A DNA stretch of 64,000 nucleotides from positions 62,001 through 126,000 of the forward strand of contig NZ_JACAPR010000008.1 in NCBI RefSeq assembly GCF_013385635.1, given 5' to 3'. Numbering within the stretch: the first letter of the stretch is position 1; every line of letters begins with the position of its first letter. Of the stretch, positions 46,018 through 53,830 are shown one piece after another. The translations under genes and the position numbers were made by a program. Below the pieces are notes generated by a model, which was given only the letters and a program-made list of their open reading frames with translations, ran no database searches and had not been told where the DNA came from. The DNA comes from Pseudomonas gingeri (GTDB lineage: Bacteria > Pseudomonadota > Gammaproteobacteria > Pseudomonadales > Pseudomonadaceae).

Positions 46018-46056
46018 CGCTGATCGTTCCCACGCACAGCGTAGGAACGATCAGCG
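46018..46056. repeat. REP palindrome between aroP and rluB
   Basis: CGCTGATCGTTCCCACGC, three bases, and a near-perfect complement (one G-U pair). An 18-base stem of the GATCGTTCCCACGC family, lying next to the rluB terminator. Confidence 0.85.
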
Positions 46057-46063
46057 TCCGGGC

Positions 46064-46093
46064 AAAAAAAAACGCCAATCACTGATTGGCGTT
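46064..46093 (-). terminator. Rho-independent terminator of rluB
   Basis: AACGCCAATCA, one base, TGATTGGCGTT. A perfect 11-base stem, followed on the minus strand by a run of nine T residues in all. It lies 27 bases beyond the rluB stop codon. Confidence 0.85.
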
Positions 46094-46119
46094 TTCCGTT
46101 CCAGCAGGGCGCTCAGCGC

Positions 46120-47328
46120 TTATTCCGGCTTGCGTCGGCCGAACCCTGGACGCTGACCGGAACCGGCCGGGGCACCACGACGCTTGCCCGACGGGGCATC
46201 CTTGTCCACCAGGCCGACGCCCGGACGCTTGGACTTCGGTGCCGGCTTGGCCGGACGTTTGCTGTCCACCGGACGATCCGCCACCGGCGTCCCGCGCGAC
46301 TCGCCACGGCCAGCCGGACGTGGCGCACGGGGTGCGCGCTCACCGTCCTGGCGAGGGGCCGGCTTGCGGGCCGGACGCTCGCCCTCGATCTGCGGCTCGC
46401 GCGAGGTGCGTTCGGCGCCAGCCGCTGCACCGTTGGCCGGACGCAAGGTGCGCACGCGTTCGGTCTTGCCCATCGGACGCGAGGATTTGCGCTGCATCCG
46501 CTCCAGCTTGTCCTTGCTCTTGGCATTCAACTGCGGCATCGCCACCGGCGTCAGGCCGACCTCGGCACTGAGGACATCGACCTCGTACTGGGTCATTTCA
46601 CGCCAGCGGCCCATCGGCAGGTCGGAGTTCAGGAACACCGGGCCGAAACGCACACGCTTGAGGCGGCTGACCACCAGGCCCTGGGACTCCCACAGGCGAC
46701 GGACTTCGCGGTTGCGACCTTCCATCACCACGCAGTGGTACCAATGGTTGAAGCCTTCGCCACCCGGCGCCTGCTGGATGTCGGTGAACTTCGCCGGGCC
46801 GTCTTCGAGGACCACGCCGGCCTTGAGCCGCTCGATCATCTCGTCGTCGACTTCACCACGCACACGCACCGCGTATTCACGGTCCATCTCGTAGGACGGG
46901 TGCATCAGGCGGTTGGCCAGCTCACCGTCGGTGGTGAACATCAGCAAGCCGGTGGTGTTGATGTCCAGGCGGCCGATATTGATCCAGCGGCCTTCTTTCG
47001 GACGCGGCAGCTTGTCGAACACGGTCGGGCGCCCTTCCGGGTCGTCACGGGTGCAGATTTCGCCGTCGGGTTTGTTGTACATGATCACGCGGCGAACCGA
47101 TTCGGCCGCTTCTTCGCGCTTGATGACCTTGCCATCAATGGTGATGGCATCGTGCAGGTCGACGCGCTGGCCAAGGGTGGCATCTTTACCATTGACCTTG
47201 ATCCGGCCTTTGCTGATCCAGCCTTCCACGTCGCGGCGCGAGCCGACGCCGATGCGGGCGAGGACCTTCTGCAGCTTTTCGCCTGCCGGACCGATTTCCT
47301 GGTTGTCTTTCTGATCGTTGTCACTCAT
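46120..47328 (-). CDS. rluB: 23S rRNA pseudouridine(2605) synthase RluB
   Basis: A 402-residue RsuA-family pseudouridine synthase. N-terminal S4 domain (about 17-78: EKLQKVLARIGVGSRRDVEGWISKGRIKVNG) and catalytic domain with Asp122 in IGRLDINTTGLLMFT. Residues about 270-402 form an Arg/Pro/Lys/Gly-rich, probably disordered tail, which is common in gamma-proteobacterial RluB and likely binds RNA. GGGAGG precedes the ATG. Transcribed in the same direction as scpB and scpA, as is usual. Confidence 0.93.
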   Translation of the reverse strand: MSDNDQKDNQEIGPAGEKLQKVLARIGVGSRRDVEGWISKGRIKVNGKDATLGQRVDLHDAITIDGKVIKREEAAESVRRVIMYNKPDGEICTRDDPEGRPTVFDKLPRPKEGRWINIGRLDINTTGLLMFTTDGELANRLMHPSYEMDREYAVRVRGEVDDEMIERLKAGVVLEDGPAKFTDIQQAPGGEGFNHWYHCVVMEGRNREVRRLWESQGLVVSRLKRVRFGPVFLNSDLPMGRWREMTQYEVDVLSAEVGLTPVAMPQLNAKSKDKLERMQRKSSRPMGKTERVRTLRPANGAAAGAERTSREPQIEGERPARKPAPRQDGERAPRAPRPAGRGESRGTPVADRPVDSKRPAKPAPKSKRPGVGLVDKDAPSGKRRGAPAGSGQRPGFGRRKPE

Positions 47329-47459
47329 CTGGGCACCTCCCGGTGTGTCGATTCAGGCTTGGCCTGAAGAGATAAAAAACCTGTTCTGGACGATGGGATC
47401 GTCGAAGGGTCGCGAATCATACGCGGATCTGCGGCGTTGCGCATCAGAGAGTAGCAGTT

Positions 47460-47480
47460 TGTGGGAGCGCCGCCCCCACA
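47460..47480. repeat. Short GTGGGAGC-type hairpin between rluB and scpB
   Basis: TGTGGGAGC, three bases, GCCCCCACA. It looks like a reduced arm of the GTGGGAGC REP family and lies just after the scpB stop codon. There is no T run, so a terminator role is weak. Confidence 0.4.
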
Positions 47481-47487
47481 TGGAAAA

Positions 47488-48510
47488 TCAATCTTCCCAC
47501 TGGCGCCGTTCATTCTCGATGGCTTCGGCCAGGGCCTGGGCCTCCGCCTCTTCGTCGCTCAGTTCGGGCCGGGCGGCGGCGTCCAGCGCGGCAACCGCGG
47601 CCAGAAGGCGTTCGCGGGCTTCGGCGGCACCGACCAGATCCTCCTCCGGCTCATCAGGCACAACGTCGGCGCCCAGGTCAGGTTCCGGGTCCTCAAGCGT
47701 CTCGACTGCCTCAGGCTCCTCGACCTCCCCAGACAGCTCCAGTCCCGGTTCTTCCTGGAACTCCCCGCTCGGCAGCGGGCTTTCGCCATCCCTGAGCAAA
47801 TCGTCGAAGTCGGTCTTGATACCTTCTTCCATCGAGTCCAGTTCCAGCAGCAGGGTATGGAAGCTGGTTTCTTCCTTTGGCTCTTCCACCGTTTCCGGAT
47901 CGGCGCTGGCATCGGCCAGGGCTTGCAGGCTTTCGGGCACCGGCGCGTCCTCGAAGTCGAGCACCGGGTCCGGCTCCAGTTCGCGCAGTTCCGCCAGCGG
48001 CGGCAGATCGTCGAGGTTCTTCAGATTGAAGTGGTCGAGAAAGGCCTTGGTGGTGGCGAACATCGCCGGCTTGCCCGGCACCTCGCGATAACCGACCACC
48101 CGGATCCATTCACGCTCCAACAGGGTCTTGACGATCTGGCTGTTGACCGCCACCCCACGTACATCCTCGATCTCGCCCCGGGTAATCGGCTGGCGATAGG
48201 CGATCAGCGCCAGGGTTTCCAGCATCGCCCGGGAATAACGCTGCGGGCGCTCTTCCCAGAGCCGACCGACCCAGGGCGAGAACTTCTCGCGAATCTGCAA
48301 GCGATAGCCGGAAGCCACTTCCTTGAGTTCGAAGGCGCGGCCATCGCAGGACTTGGCGAGCAGCGCCAGGGCTTTCTTGAAGACCGGCGGCTCGGGGCGC
48401 TCGGCTTCCTCGAACAGCTCGTACAGGCGTTCCAGGGATTGCGGCTTTCCCGAGGCCAACAGAAAGGCTTCAAGCAGCGGAGCCAGCTCGCGGGGTTCAG
48501 TCAGGTTCAT
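47488..48510 (-). CDS. scpB: Chromosome segregation and condensation protein ScpB
   Basis: Kleisin-partner protein that, with ScpA and SMC, forms the condensin complex. Residues 1 to about 185 hold the winged-helix ScpB core: LLEAFLLASGKPQSLERLYELF, PVFKKALALLAKSCDGRAFELKEVASGYRLQIREKFSPW, ETLALIAYRQPITRGEIEDVRGVAVNSQIVKTLLEREWI. Residues about 190-340 are a highly acidic extension rich in Glu, Asp and Pro, much longer than in B. subtilis ScpB (197 residues total). It starts 11 bases after scpA. Confidence 0.92.
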   Translation of the reverse strand: MNLTEPRELAPLLEAFLLASGKPQSLERLYELFEEAERPEPPVFKKALALLAKSCDGRAFELKEVASGYRLQIREKFSPWVGRLWEERPQRYSRAMLETLALIAYRQPITRGEIEDVRGVAVNSQIVKTLLEREWIRVVGYREVPGKPAMFATTKAFLDHFNLKNLDDLPPLAELRELEPDPVLDFEDAPVPESLQALADASADPETVEEPKEETSFHTLLLELDSMEEGIKTDFDDLLRDGESPLPSGEFQEEPGLELSGEVEEPEAVETLEDPEPDLGADVVPDEPEEDLVGAAEARERLLAAVAALDAAARPELSDEEAEAQALAEAIENERRQWED

Positions 48511-48521
48511 TGATTCGCTCG

Positions 48522-49340
48522 TTATTCGGCTCGGGCCCGCACATGGATCGCCCCGAAGGGCTCATTCTGCACCAGCTCGACCAGGGATTCCTTGACCAGT
48601 TCGAGGATCGCCATAAAGGTCACGACCACGCCGAGCTTGCCTTCCTCGGCGGTGAACAGTTCGACAAACGGCACAAAACCACCGCCCTTGAGGCGGTCGA
48701 GCACATCGCTCATGCGCTCGCGGGTCGACAGTTGCTCACGGCTGACCTGATGGCTTTCGAACATGTCGCCACGGCGCAGCACCTCGGCCATGGACAGCAA
48801 CACCTCTTCCAGGCTGACGTCCGGCAACAATTTGCGCGCCCGTGCTTCCGGGGCGTCCAGCTTGGGCACGACGACATCGCGCCCCACCCGGCTCAACTCA
48901 TCGATGCCTTCGGCCGCCGCCTTGAACCGCTCATATTCCTGCAGGCGGCGGATCAGTTCGGCACGCGGGTCGTCCTCTTCCTCCTCGACCTCGGCCGAAC
49001 GCGGCAGCAGCATCCGCGACTTGATCTCGGCGAGCATGGCCGCCATCACCAGGTATTCGGCCGCCAGTTCCAGGCGCACCGACTGCATCAGCTCGACATA
49101 GCCCATGTACTGGCGAGTGATTTCCGCCACAGGAATGTCGAGGATATTGATGTTCTGCTTGCGGATCAGGTACAGCAGCAAATCCAGCGGGCCTTCGAAG
49201 GCTTCGAGGAAGACCTCCAGGGCATCCGGCGGGATATACAGGTCCAGCGGCATTTCCATGACCGCCTGGCCATAGACCATGGCGAATGGCAGTTCCTGCT
49301 GCGCTCCGGCCTGGCTGTCGACGGTTTCAACGGCGGACAT
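48522..49340 (-). CDS. scpA: Chromosome segregation protein ScpA (kleisin)
   Basis: A 272-residue kleisin subunit of the SMC-ScpAB complex. It has the N-terminal FEGPLDLLLYLIRKQNINILDIPVAEITRQYMGYVE that marks ScpA, AAEYLVMAAMLAEIKSRMLLP, an acidic break EVEEEEDD and a C-terminal winged helix. The start directly follows the stop of the yciO gene with no gap, suggesting coupled translation. Confidence 0.94.
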   Translation of the reverse strand: MSAVETVDSQAGAQQELPFAMVYGQAVMEMPLDLYIPPDALEVFLEAFEGPLDLLLYLIRKQNINILDIPVAEITRQYMGYVELMQSVRLELAAEYLVMAAMLAEIKSRMLLPRSAEVEEEEDDPRAELIRRLQEYERFKAAAEGIDELSRVGRDVVVPKLDAPEARARKLLPDVSLEEVLLSMAEVLRRGDMFESHQVSREQLSTRERMSDVLDRLKGGGFVPFVELFTAEEGKLGVVVTFMAILELVKESLVELVQNEPFGAIHVRARAE

Positions 49341-49970
49341 TCAGGCCTCGACCATGAAGGGGGCCGGATCGCCGCAACCGACCCGCACCACTTCCGGCTC
49401 GCCATCGGCCAGGTTGATCACGGTGGACGCCTTGATCCCGCCGAAGCCACCATCGATGATCAGCTCGACCTGATGTTCGAGCAACTGACGGATTTCGTAG
49501 GGATCGATCATCGGATCGCTGTCGCCGGGCATGATCAGGCTCACGCTCATCAGCGGTTCGCCCAGCTCGGCCAGCAGCGCCAGGGCAATCGGATGGCTGG
49601 GGATACGCAGGCCGATGGTGCGCTTTTTCGGGTGCAGCAGCAGCCGCGGCACTTCCCGGGTCGCGTTCAGGATAAAGGTGTAGGGCCCCGGTGTATGAGC
49701 CTTGAGCAGGCGGAACAGGCCGGTGTCGACCTTGGCGAACAGGCCCAGTTGCGAGAGGTCGGCACAGATCAGCGCGAAGTTGTGCTTTTCGTCCAGTTGC
49801 CGCAACCGCCGTACACGCTCGACCGCATTCTTGTCGCCGATCTGGCAACCGATGGCATAGGACGAATCGGTCGGATAGATCACCACCCCACCCTTGCGAA
49901 TGATCTCCACCGCCTGCTTGATCAGGCGCGCCTGCGGGTTTTCCGGATGAATCTGGAAAAATTGACTCAC
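49341..49970 (-). CDS. yciO: YciO-type Sua5/YrdC domain protein
   Basis: A 209-residue YrdC-fold protein close to E. coli YciO: SQFFQIHPENPQARLIKQAVEIIRKGGVVIYPTDSSYAIGC at the N-terminus, then HNFALICADLSQLGLFAKVD, KKRTIGLRIPSHPIALALL and DLIIDGGFGG-like near the C-terminus. The fold binds nucleotides and double-stranded RNA. It may make threonylcarbamoyl-AMP, but YciO is not the main TsaC. GTG at 49970 is chosen from alignment with YciO; an ATG at 50012 overlaps the upstream gene. Confidence 0.88.
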   Translation of the reverse strand: MSQFFQIHPENPQARLIKQAVEIIRKGGVVIYPTDSSYAIGCQIGDKNAVERVRRLRQLDEKHNFALICADLSQLGLFAKVDTGLFRLLKAHTPGPYTFILNATREVPRLLLHPKKRTIGLRIPSHPIALALLAELGEPLMSVSLIMPGDSDPMIDPYEIRQLLEHQVELIIDGGFGGIKASTVINLADGEPEVVRVGCGDPAPFMVEA

Positions 49971-49983
49971 GTTTTCTACCTGT

Positions 49984-50850
49984 TCAGACGCGTGCGGTTG
50001 TTGGCTGGTCATATTTGAACCGACACCAGAGCGGCGGCAGATCTTCGGGAAGCGGGCGGTACTCACCGATCTCGGACCAGCCTCCGGGGCCATGGAAGTC
50101 GCTGCCGGCACTGACCAGCAGCCCGAACTCACGGGCCAGGATCGCCAGGCTGCCGACCTGCTCGGCCGGCTGGTGCCCGTTGACCACTTCAAGTGCCTGG
50201 CCTCCCGCTTGAATATAGTCGGCAATCAGCTTGCGGCGCTTGCTGCGGGTGAAATCGTAGTGCCAGGGATGGGCCAGGCTGACCCAGGCGCCGGCCGCGC
50301 GCAGGGTGCCGACGGTGTCTTCCAGGGTCGGCCAGTGCAGCTTCACGTCCCCCAGCTTGCCGGCCCCCAGCCACTTGCGAAACGCCTCGGCACGGTCCTT
50401 GACGAACCCTTCGCGGACCAGGAAGTCGGCGAAATGCGGGCGCGCCGGGGCATTGCCGCTGTCACCCAGCTCCTGCTGGATCGCCCGCGCGCCTTCCAGC
50501 GCACCGGGCATGCCCTTGAGGGCCAGCTTGCGGCTGATTTCCTCGGAACGCAGCCAGCGTCCCTCATGCAACCTGGCGATCGCCTCGACCAGCACCGGCG
50601 CATTGACATCAAACCCATACCCCAGCACATGGATGGTCGCACCGCCCCAGGTGCAGGACAACTCGACGCCATTGACCAGCCGCATGCCCAGCGCATCCGC
50701 CGCGGCACGGGCCTCGGCAAGGCCTTCGAGGGTGTCATGGTCGGTCAGGGCCAGGACTCGCACGCCTTTCTCGTGCGCACGGGCAACCAGGACCGCGGGC
50801 GCGAGGGCGCCGTCGGAAGCCGTGCTATGGCAGTGCAGGTCGATTTCCAC
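49984..50850 (-). CDS. rnm: PHP-domain phosphoesterase (RNase AM/TrpH, YciV type)
   Basis: A 288-residue PHP-fold metal phosphoesterase. The four PHP motifs are visible: VEIDLHCHSTASDG, ALTDHDTLEG, the GVELSCTWGG...HVLGYG region and SAGSDFHGPGGW near the end. Family members hydrolyse 3',5'-bisphosphonucleotides and trim RNA 5' ends. The order phosphoesterase, yciO, scpA, scpB is typical in gammaproteobacteria. GTG at 50850 (VEIDLHCH) is preferred over the TTG at 50889. Confidence 0.88.
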   Translation of the reverse strand: MEIDLHCHSTASDGALAPAVLVARAHEKGVRVLALTDHDTLEGLAEARAAADALGMRLVNGVELSCTWGGATIHVLGYGFDVNAPVLVEAIARLHEGRWLRSEEISRKLALKGMPGALEGARAIQQELGDSGNAPARPHFADFLVREGFVKDRAEAFRKWLGAGKLGDVKLHWPTLEDTVGTLRAAGAWVSLAHPWHYDFTRSKRRKLIADYIQAGGQALEVVNGHQPAEQVGSLAILAREFGLLVSAGSDFHGPGGWSEIGEYRPLPEDLPPLWCRFKYDQPTTARV

Positions 50851-50934
50851 GGGAACTGAATAACCTCTAGGTGGCGCTTTCGCTGGCAAGTATGTTTGTT
50901 ATTATGCCGCTACATCCTGCTTCTGGCTGCCACT

Positions 50935-51531
50935 GTGAAACAATTCATCGATTTCATCCCGCTGTTCCTGTTTTTCATCGTCTATAAAATCGAACCCCGC
51001 ATCGTCGACATCGCCGGCCAAAGTGTGACGGTCGGTGGTATCTACAGCGCCACGGCGATGCTGATCATCAGCTCGCTGGTGGTCTACGGCACCTTGTTCA
51101 TCACCCAGCGCAAGCTGGAGAAAAGCCAGTGGCTGACGCTGATCGCCTGCCTGGTGTTCGGCAGCCTGACCCTGGCCTTCCACAGCGAAACCTTCCTCAA
51201 GTGGAAGGCTCCGGTGGTCAACTGGCTGTTCGCCCTGGCCTTCGCCGGCAGTCACTTCATCGGCGACCGCCTGCTGATCAAGCGCATCATGGGCCACGCC
51301 CTGAGCCTTCCGGAGCCGATCTGGACGCGCCTGAACCTGGCCTGGATCGTCTTCTTCCTGTTCTGTGGCGCGGCCAACCTGTTCGTCGCGTTCACCTTCC
51401 AGCAGTACTGGGTCGACTTCAAGGTGTTCGGCAGCCTGGGCATGACCCTGTTGTTCCTGGTCGGCCAGGGCATCTACCTGTCCCGCCACCTGCACGACGC
51501 CGACCCGACCACGCCAAAAACCGAGGACTGA
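50935..51531 (+). CDS. yciB: Inner membrane septation protein YciB (IspA family)
   Basis: A 198-residue protein with about five predicted membrane helices. It starts [19 protein letters not shown] (GTG at 50935) and has FNKTWVDFKV-type [21 protein letters not shown] near the C-terminus, the family hallmark. YciB affects envelope integrity and cell division. It is divergent from the PHP gene and followed two bases later by a YciI-like gene. Confidence 0.92.
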   Translation: MKQFIDFIPLFLFFIVYKIEPRIVDIAGQSVTVGGIYSATAMLIISSLVVYGTLFITQRKLEKSQWLTLIACLVFGSLTLAFHSETFLKWKAPVVNWLFALAFAGSHFIGDRLLIKRIMGHALSLPEPIWTRLNLAWIVFFLFCGAANLFVAFTFQQYWVDFKVFGSLGMTLLFLVGQGIYLSRHLHDADPTTPKTED

Positions 51532-51532
51532 C

Positions 51533-51832
51533 ATGCTCTACGCAATCATTGCCACCGACGTCGAGAACTCCCTGGAAAAACGCCTGGCCGCACGCCCGGC
51601 GCATATCGAACGGCTGCAGAAGCTGAATGACGAGGGGCGGGTGATCCTCGCCGGCCCACATCCGGCCATCGACAGCAATGACCCGGGCGCCGCGGGCTTT
51701 ACCGGCAGCCTGATCGTCGCCGAGTTCGAGTCCCTGGAAGCCGCCAGGACCTGGGCCGAGGCCGATCCGTTTGTCGCTGCCGGCGTCTACGGCCACGTCC
51801 TGGTCAAGCCATTCCGCCAATCCATGCCCTGA
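51533..51832 (+). CDS. YciI-like protein
   Basis: A 99-residue single-domain protein of the YciI/muconolactone isomerase-like fold. Typical features are [29 protein letters not shown] (with the conserved His), [10 protein letters not shown] and YGHVLVKPF. Members may be dehydratases or oxygen-sensing enzymes; the reaction is uncharacterised. It follows yciB almost without a gap. Confidence 0.9.
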   Translation: MLYAIIATDVENSLEKRLAARPAHIERLQKLNDEGRVILAGPHPAIDSNDPGAAGFTGSLIVAEFESLEAARTWAEADPFVAAGVYGHVLVKPFRQSMP

Positions 51833-51942
51833 GTCGGCGCATGCGCGATAACCCACCGGGGATCATCGCGCATGCAATCGCTCATTATTCTCGTTCGACA
51901 GCCGACAACGTTCTGAATACCGATTGGAATCAGGAGTTTCCG

Positions 51943-52350
51943 ATGCGTAAAGGTCCGTTGTGTCTGCTGTGCGTCATGTTATCGATCGGGGCGACCGCCC
52001 AGGCGGAAGAAGGCGGCACGGGCAATTCCACGCCCCTGTCCTTGAGCGCCGGAAGCCAGATCACCGATTTGCAGCAACGCTTGAAAGAAAGCGAGCGACT
52101 GCGCGAAGAATTGGGCAAGCAACTGGCCGGTGCCGACGCCGAACGCGAAAGCGCCCAGCTGAGCCGGTTGCGCCAGGAGAACCAACGCCTCAAGCTGCAA
52201 CTCAAGGAGGCGCAGGCCAGCCCCACTCCGCGCCTGCTGACCGACCAGCAGCAGTGGTTTGTCACGGGCGGAGGAGTTGCACTCCTGGCCCTGCTCTGCG
52301 GTATCTTCGCCAGTGGCGGACGCAGACAGCGTCGGCAATGGTTGAATTGA
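51943..52350 (+). CDS. Exported coiled-coil protein with a C-terminal membrane helix
   Basis: A 135-residue protein. Signal-like MRKGPLCLLCVMLSIGATAQA (1-21), then a coiled coil about 40-95 (ITDLQQRLKESERLREELGK...RLRQENQRLKLQLKEAQ), then a transmembrane helix (WFVTGGGVALLALLCGIFASG) and a basic cytoplasmic end RRQRRQWLN. ATG at 51943 has CAGGAG. The design (N-terminal signal, periplasmic coiled coil, C-terminal anchor) resembles the TIGR04211 SH3-domain protein family without the SH3 part. Position just upstream of cpxR suggests an envelope role. Confidence 0.75.
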   Translation: MRKGPLCLLCVMLSIGATAQAEEGGTGNSTPLSLSAGSQITDLQQRLKESERLREELGKQLAGADAERESAQLSRLRQENQRLKLQLKEAQASPTPRLLTDQQQWFVTGGGVALLALLCGIFASGGRRQRRQWLN

Positions 52351-52384
52351 GAGCGCCATCGGGCGACCTGTTATCGAGAACTTC

Positions 52385-53062
52385 ATGAGCGACTTGTTAC
52401 TGATAGACGATGACCAGGAACTGTGCGAGCTCCTGACCAGTTGGCTGAGCCAGGAAGGCTTTCAGGTACATGCCTGCCACGACGGCCTCAGCGCCCGCAA
52501 GGCCCTGGCCGAAAGCGCTCCGGCGGCGGTGGTGCTGGACGTGATGCTGCCCGACGGCAGCGGCCTTGAGCTGCTCAAACAGTTGCGCAGCGATCACCCG
52601 GAACTACCGGTGGTGATGCTCTCGGCCCGTGGCGAACCCCTGGACCGTATCCTCGGCCTGGAGCTGGGCGCCGATGACTACCTGGCCAAGCCCTGCGATC
52701 CCCGGGAGCTGACCGCCCGCCTGCGCGCGGTGCTGCGCCGTAGCCACCCGACCGCGACGTCGAGCCAGCTGGAACTGGGCGACCTGTGTTTCAGCCCGGT
52801 GCGCGGCGTGGTCACCATCGATCAGCAGGACTTCACCCTGACCGTCTCCGAAAGCCGCCTGCTCGAAGCCCTGCTGCAGCAACCAGGCGAACCGCTGGAC
52901 AAGCAGGAACTGGCGCAGATCGCCCTGGGCCGCAAGCTGACCCTTTACGATCGCAGCCTGGACATGCACGTCAGCAACCTGCGCAAGAAGATCGGCCCGC
53001 ACCCCGACGGTCGGCCGCGGATCGTCGCCTTGCGCAGCCGCGGTTATTACTACGCCCCGTAA
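52385..53062 (+). CDS. cpxR: CpxR-like response regulator
   Basis: OmpR/PhoB-class regulator of 225 residues. Receiver domain 1-117 with the acidic pair IDDD (8-10), phospho-acceptor Asp52 in VVLDVMLPDGSG and Lys in YLAKPCDP. C-terminal winged helix from about 130 (LTVSESRLLEALLQQPGE, LTLYDRSLDMHVSNLRKKIG, RSRGYYYAP). With the Spy-like gene and the sensor kinase it corresponds to the P. aeruginosa PA3204-PA3206 arrangement. Controls periplasmic protein-stress genes. Confidence 0.9.
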   Translation: MSDLLLIDDDQELCELLTSWLSQEGFQVHACHDGLSARKALAESAPAAVVLDVMLPDGSGLELLKQLRSDHPELPVVMLSARGEPLDRILGLELGADDYLAKPCDPRELTARLRAVLRRSHPTATSSQLELGDLCFSPVRGVVTIDQQDFTLTVSESRLLEALLQQPGEPLDKQELAQIALGRKLTLYDRSLDMHVSNLRKKIGPHPDGRPRIVALRSRGYYYAP

Positions 53063-53070
53063 GCCACTGC

Positions 53071-53210
53071 ATGATCGTTCCCACGCTAGGCCTGGGAATT
53101 GATCGTTCCCACGCTCCGCGTGGGAATGCAGCCCGTGACGCTCTGCGTCAAAAGAGCGAACGCGGAGCGTACAGCGAGGCATTCCCACGCTGGAGCTTGG
53201 GAACGATCAT
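53071..53210. repeat. REPIN plus extra REP copy between cpxR and the Spy-like gene
   Basis: ATGATCGTTCCCACGC at the left end and GAACGATCAT at the right end border the element. A full REPIN (53101-53210) with two arms and an imperfect GC-rich middle follows a partial extra copy (53071-53100). Same family as 41689, 46018 and 59535. Confidence 0.85.
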
Positions 53211-53235
53211 TATGTCAGCCTCCTCCCCGAACCTC

Positions 53236-53251
53236 TTTACCCAAGCTTTAC
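53236..53251 (-). promoter_or_regulatory. CpxR box upstream of the Spy/CpxP-like gene
   Basis: Minus strand GTAAA-GCTTGG-GTAAA. The E. coli CpxR consensus is GTAAA-N5-GTAAA, with spacers of 4-8 tolerated. It lies 82-97 bases before the gene. This points to autoregulation of the Cpx chaperone and probably of cpxA. Confidence 0.65.
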
Positions 53252-53332
53252 CCTCCGCTGACCGCCGCTGACCTTGATCTCCTTAATCTGTACTCACCCG
53301 GACTGACCGGAACCGAGACAAGGAGAAACACC

Positions 53333-53761
53333 ATGCGCAAGACCCTTATCGCCCTGATGTTCGCTGCAGCCCTGCCAACCGTTGCCATGGCCATGCCTGG
53401 AAGCGGTGGTCCGATGGACGGCCCGCACCATGGCGGCGGCGATCACTGGCGGGCACCTTACAGCCAACTGGACCTGACGCCTGATCAGCGCCATGCCATC
53501 GGCAAGCTGATGGGCGAGCAGATGCGCGATCGCAAGATGCTCGCCGAGAAGTACCTGGCCAAGCTCTCGCCGGCCGACCAGACCGCCTTCAAGAACGAGA
53601 AAGACGCCGCTCGCCAGAAAACCCAGGGCGAAATCCGTGCGCTGCTCAAGCCTGACCAACAGAAGACCTTCGACGAGATCCAGAAGAAACACGCCGAACG
53701 CCGTGCCGAATGGGCCGAATTCAAGGCCTGGAAAGCACAGCAGCCACAAAAAGCGCAATAA
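53333..53761 (+). CDS. cpxP: Spy/CpxP-like periplasmic chaperone
   Basis: A 142-residue LTXXQ-motif protein. Signal peptide MRKTLIALMFAAALPTVAMA, then a His/Gly-rich segment (MDGPHHGGGDHW) and LDLTPDQRHAIGKLMGEQM with the LTPDQ motif; a second related motif LLKPDQQKTFDEIQ follows. AAGGAG precedes the ATG. Between cpxR and cpxA, with a CpxR box, it is the expected stress-induced chaperone and Cpx feedback inhibitor. Confidence 0.88.
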   Translation: MRKTLIALMFAAALPTVAMAMPGSGGPMDGPHHGGGDHWRAPYSQLDLTPDQRHAIGKLMGEQMRDRKMLAEKYLAKLSPADQTAFKNEKDAARQKTQGEIRALLKPDQQKTFDEIQKKHAERRAEWAEFKAWKAQQPQKAQ

Positions 53762-53830
53762 TCCGCTCCACACCGAGCCCGACGGCCAACGCCGCCGGGC
53801 TTTCCCTGTTTGATTGGTCGAGGAATTGCT

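Noticed and set aside
53071..53332. A coding start at 53099 upstream of the Spy-like gene
   Set aside because: The added segment is REPIN sequence; the signal peptide and ribosome site fix the start at 53333.
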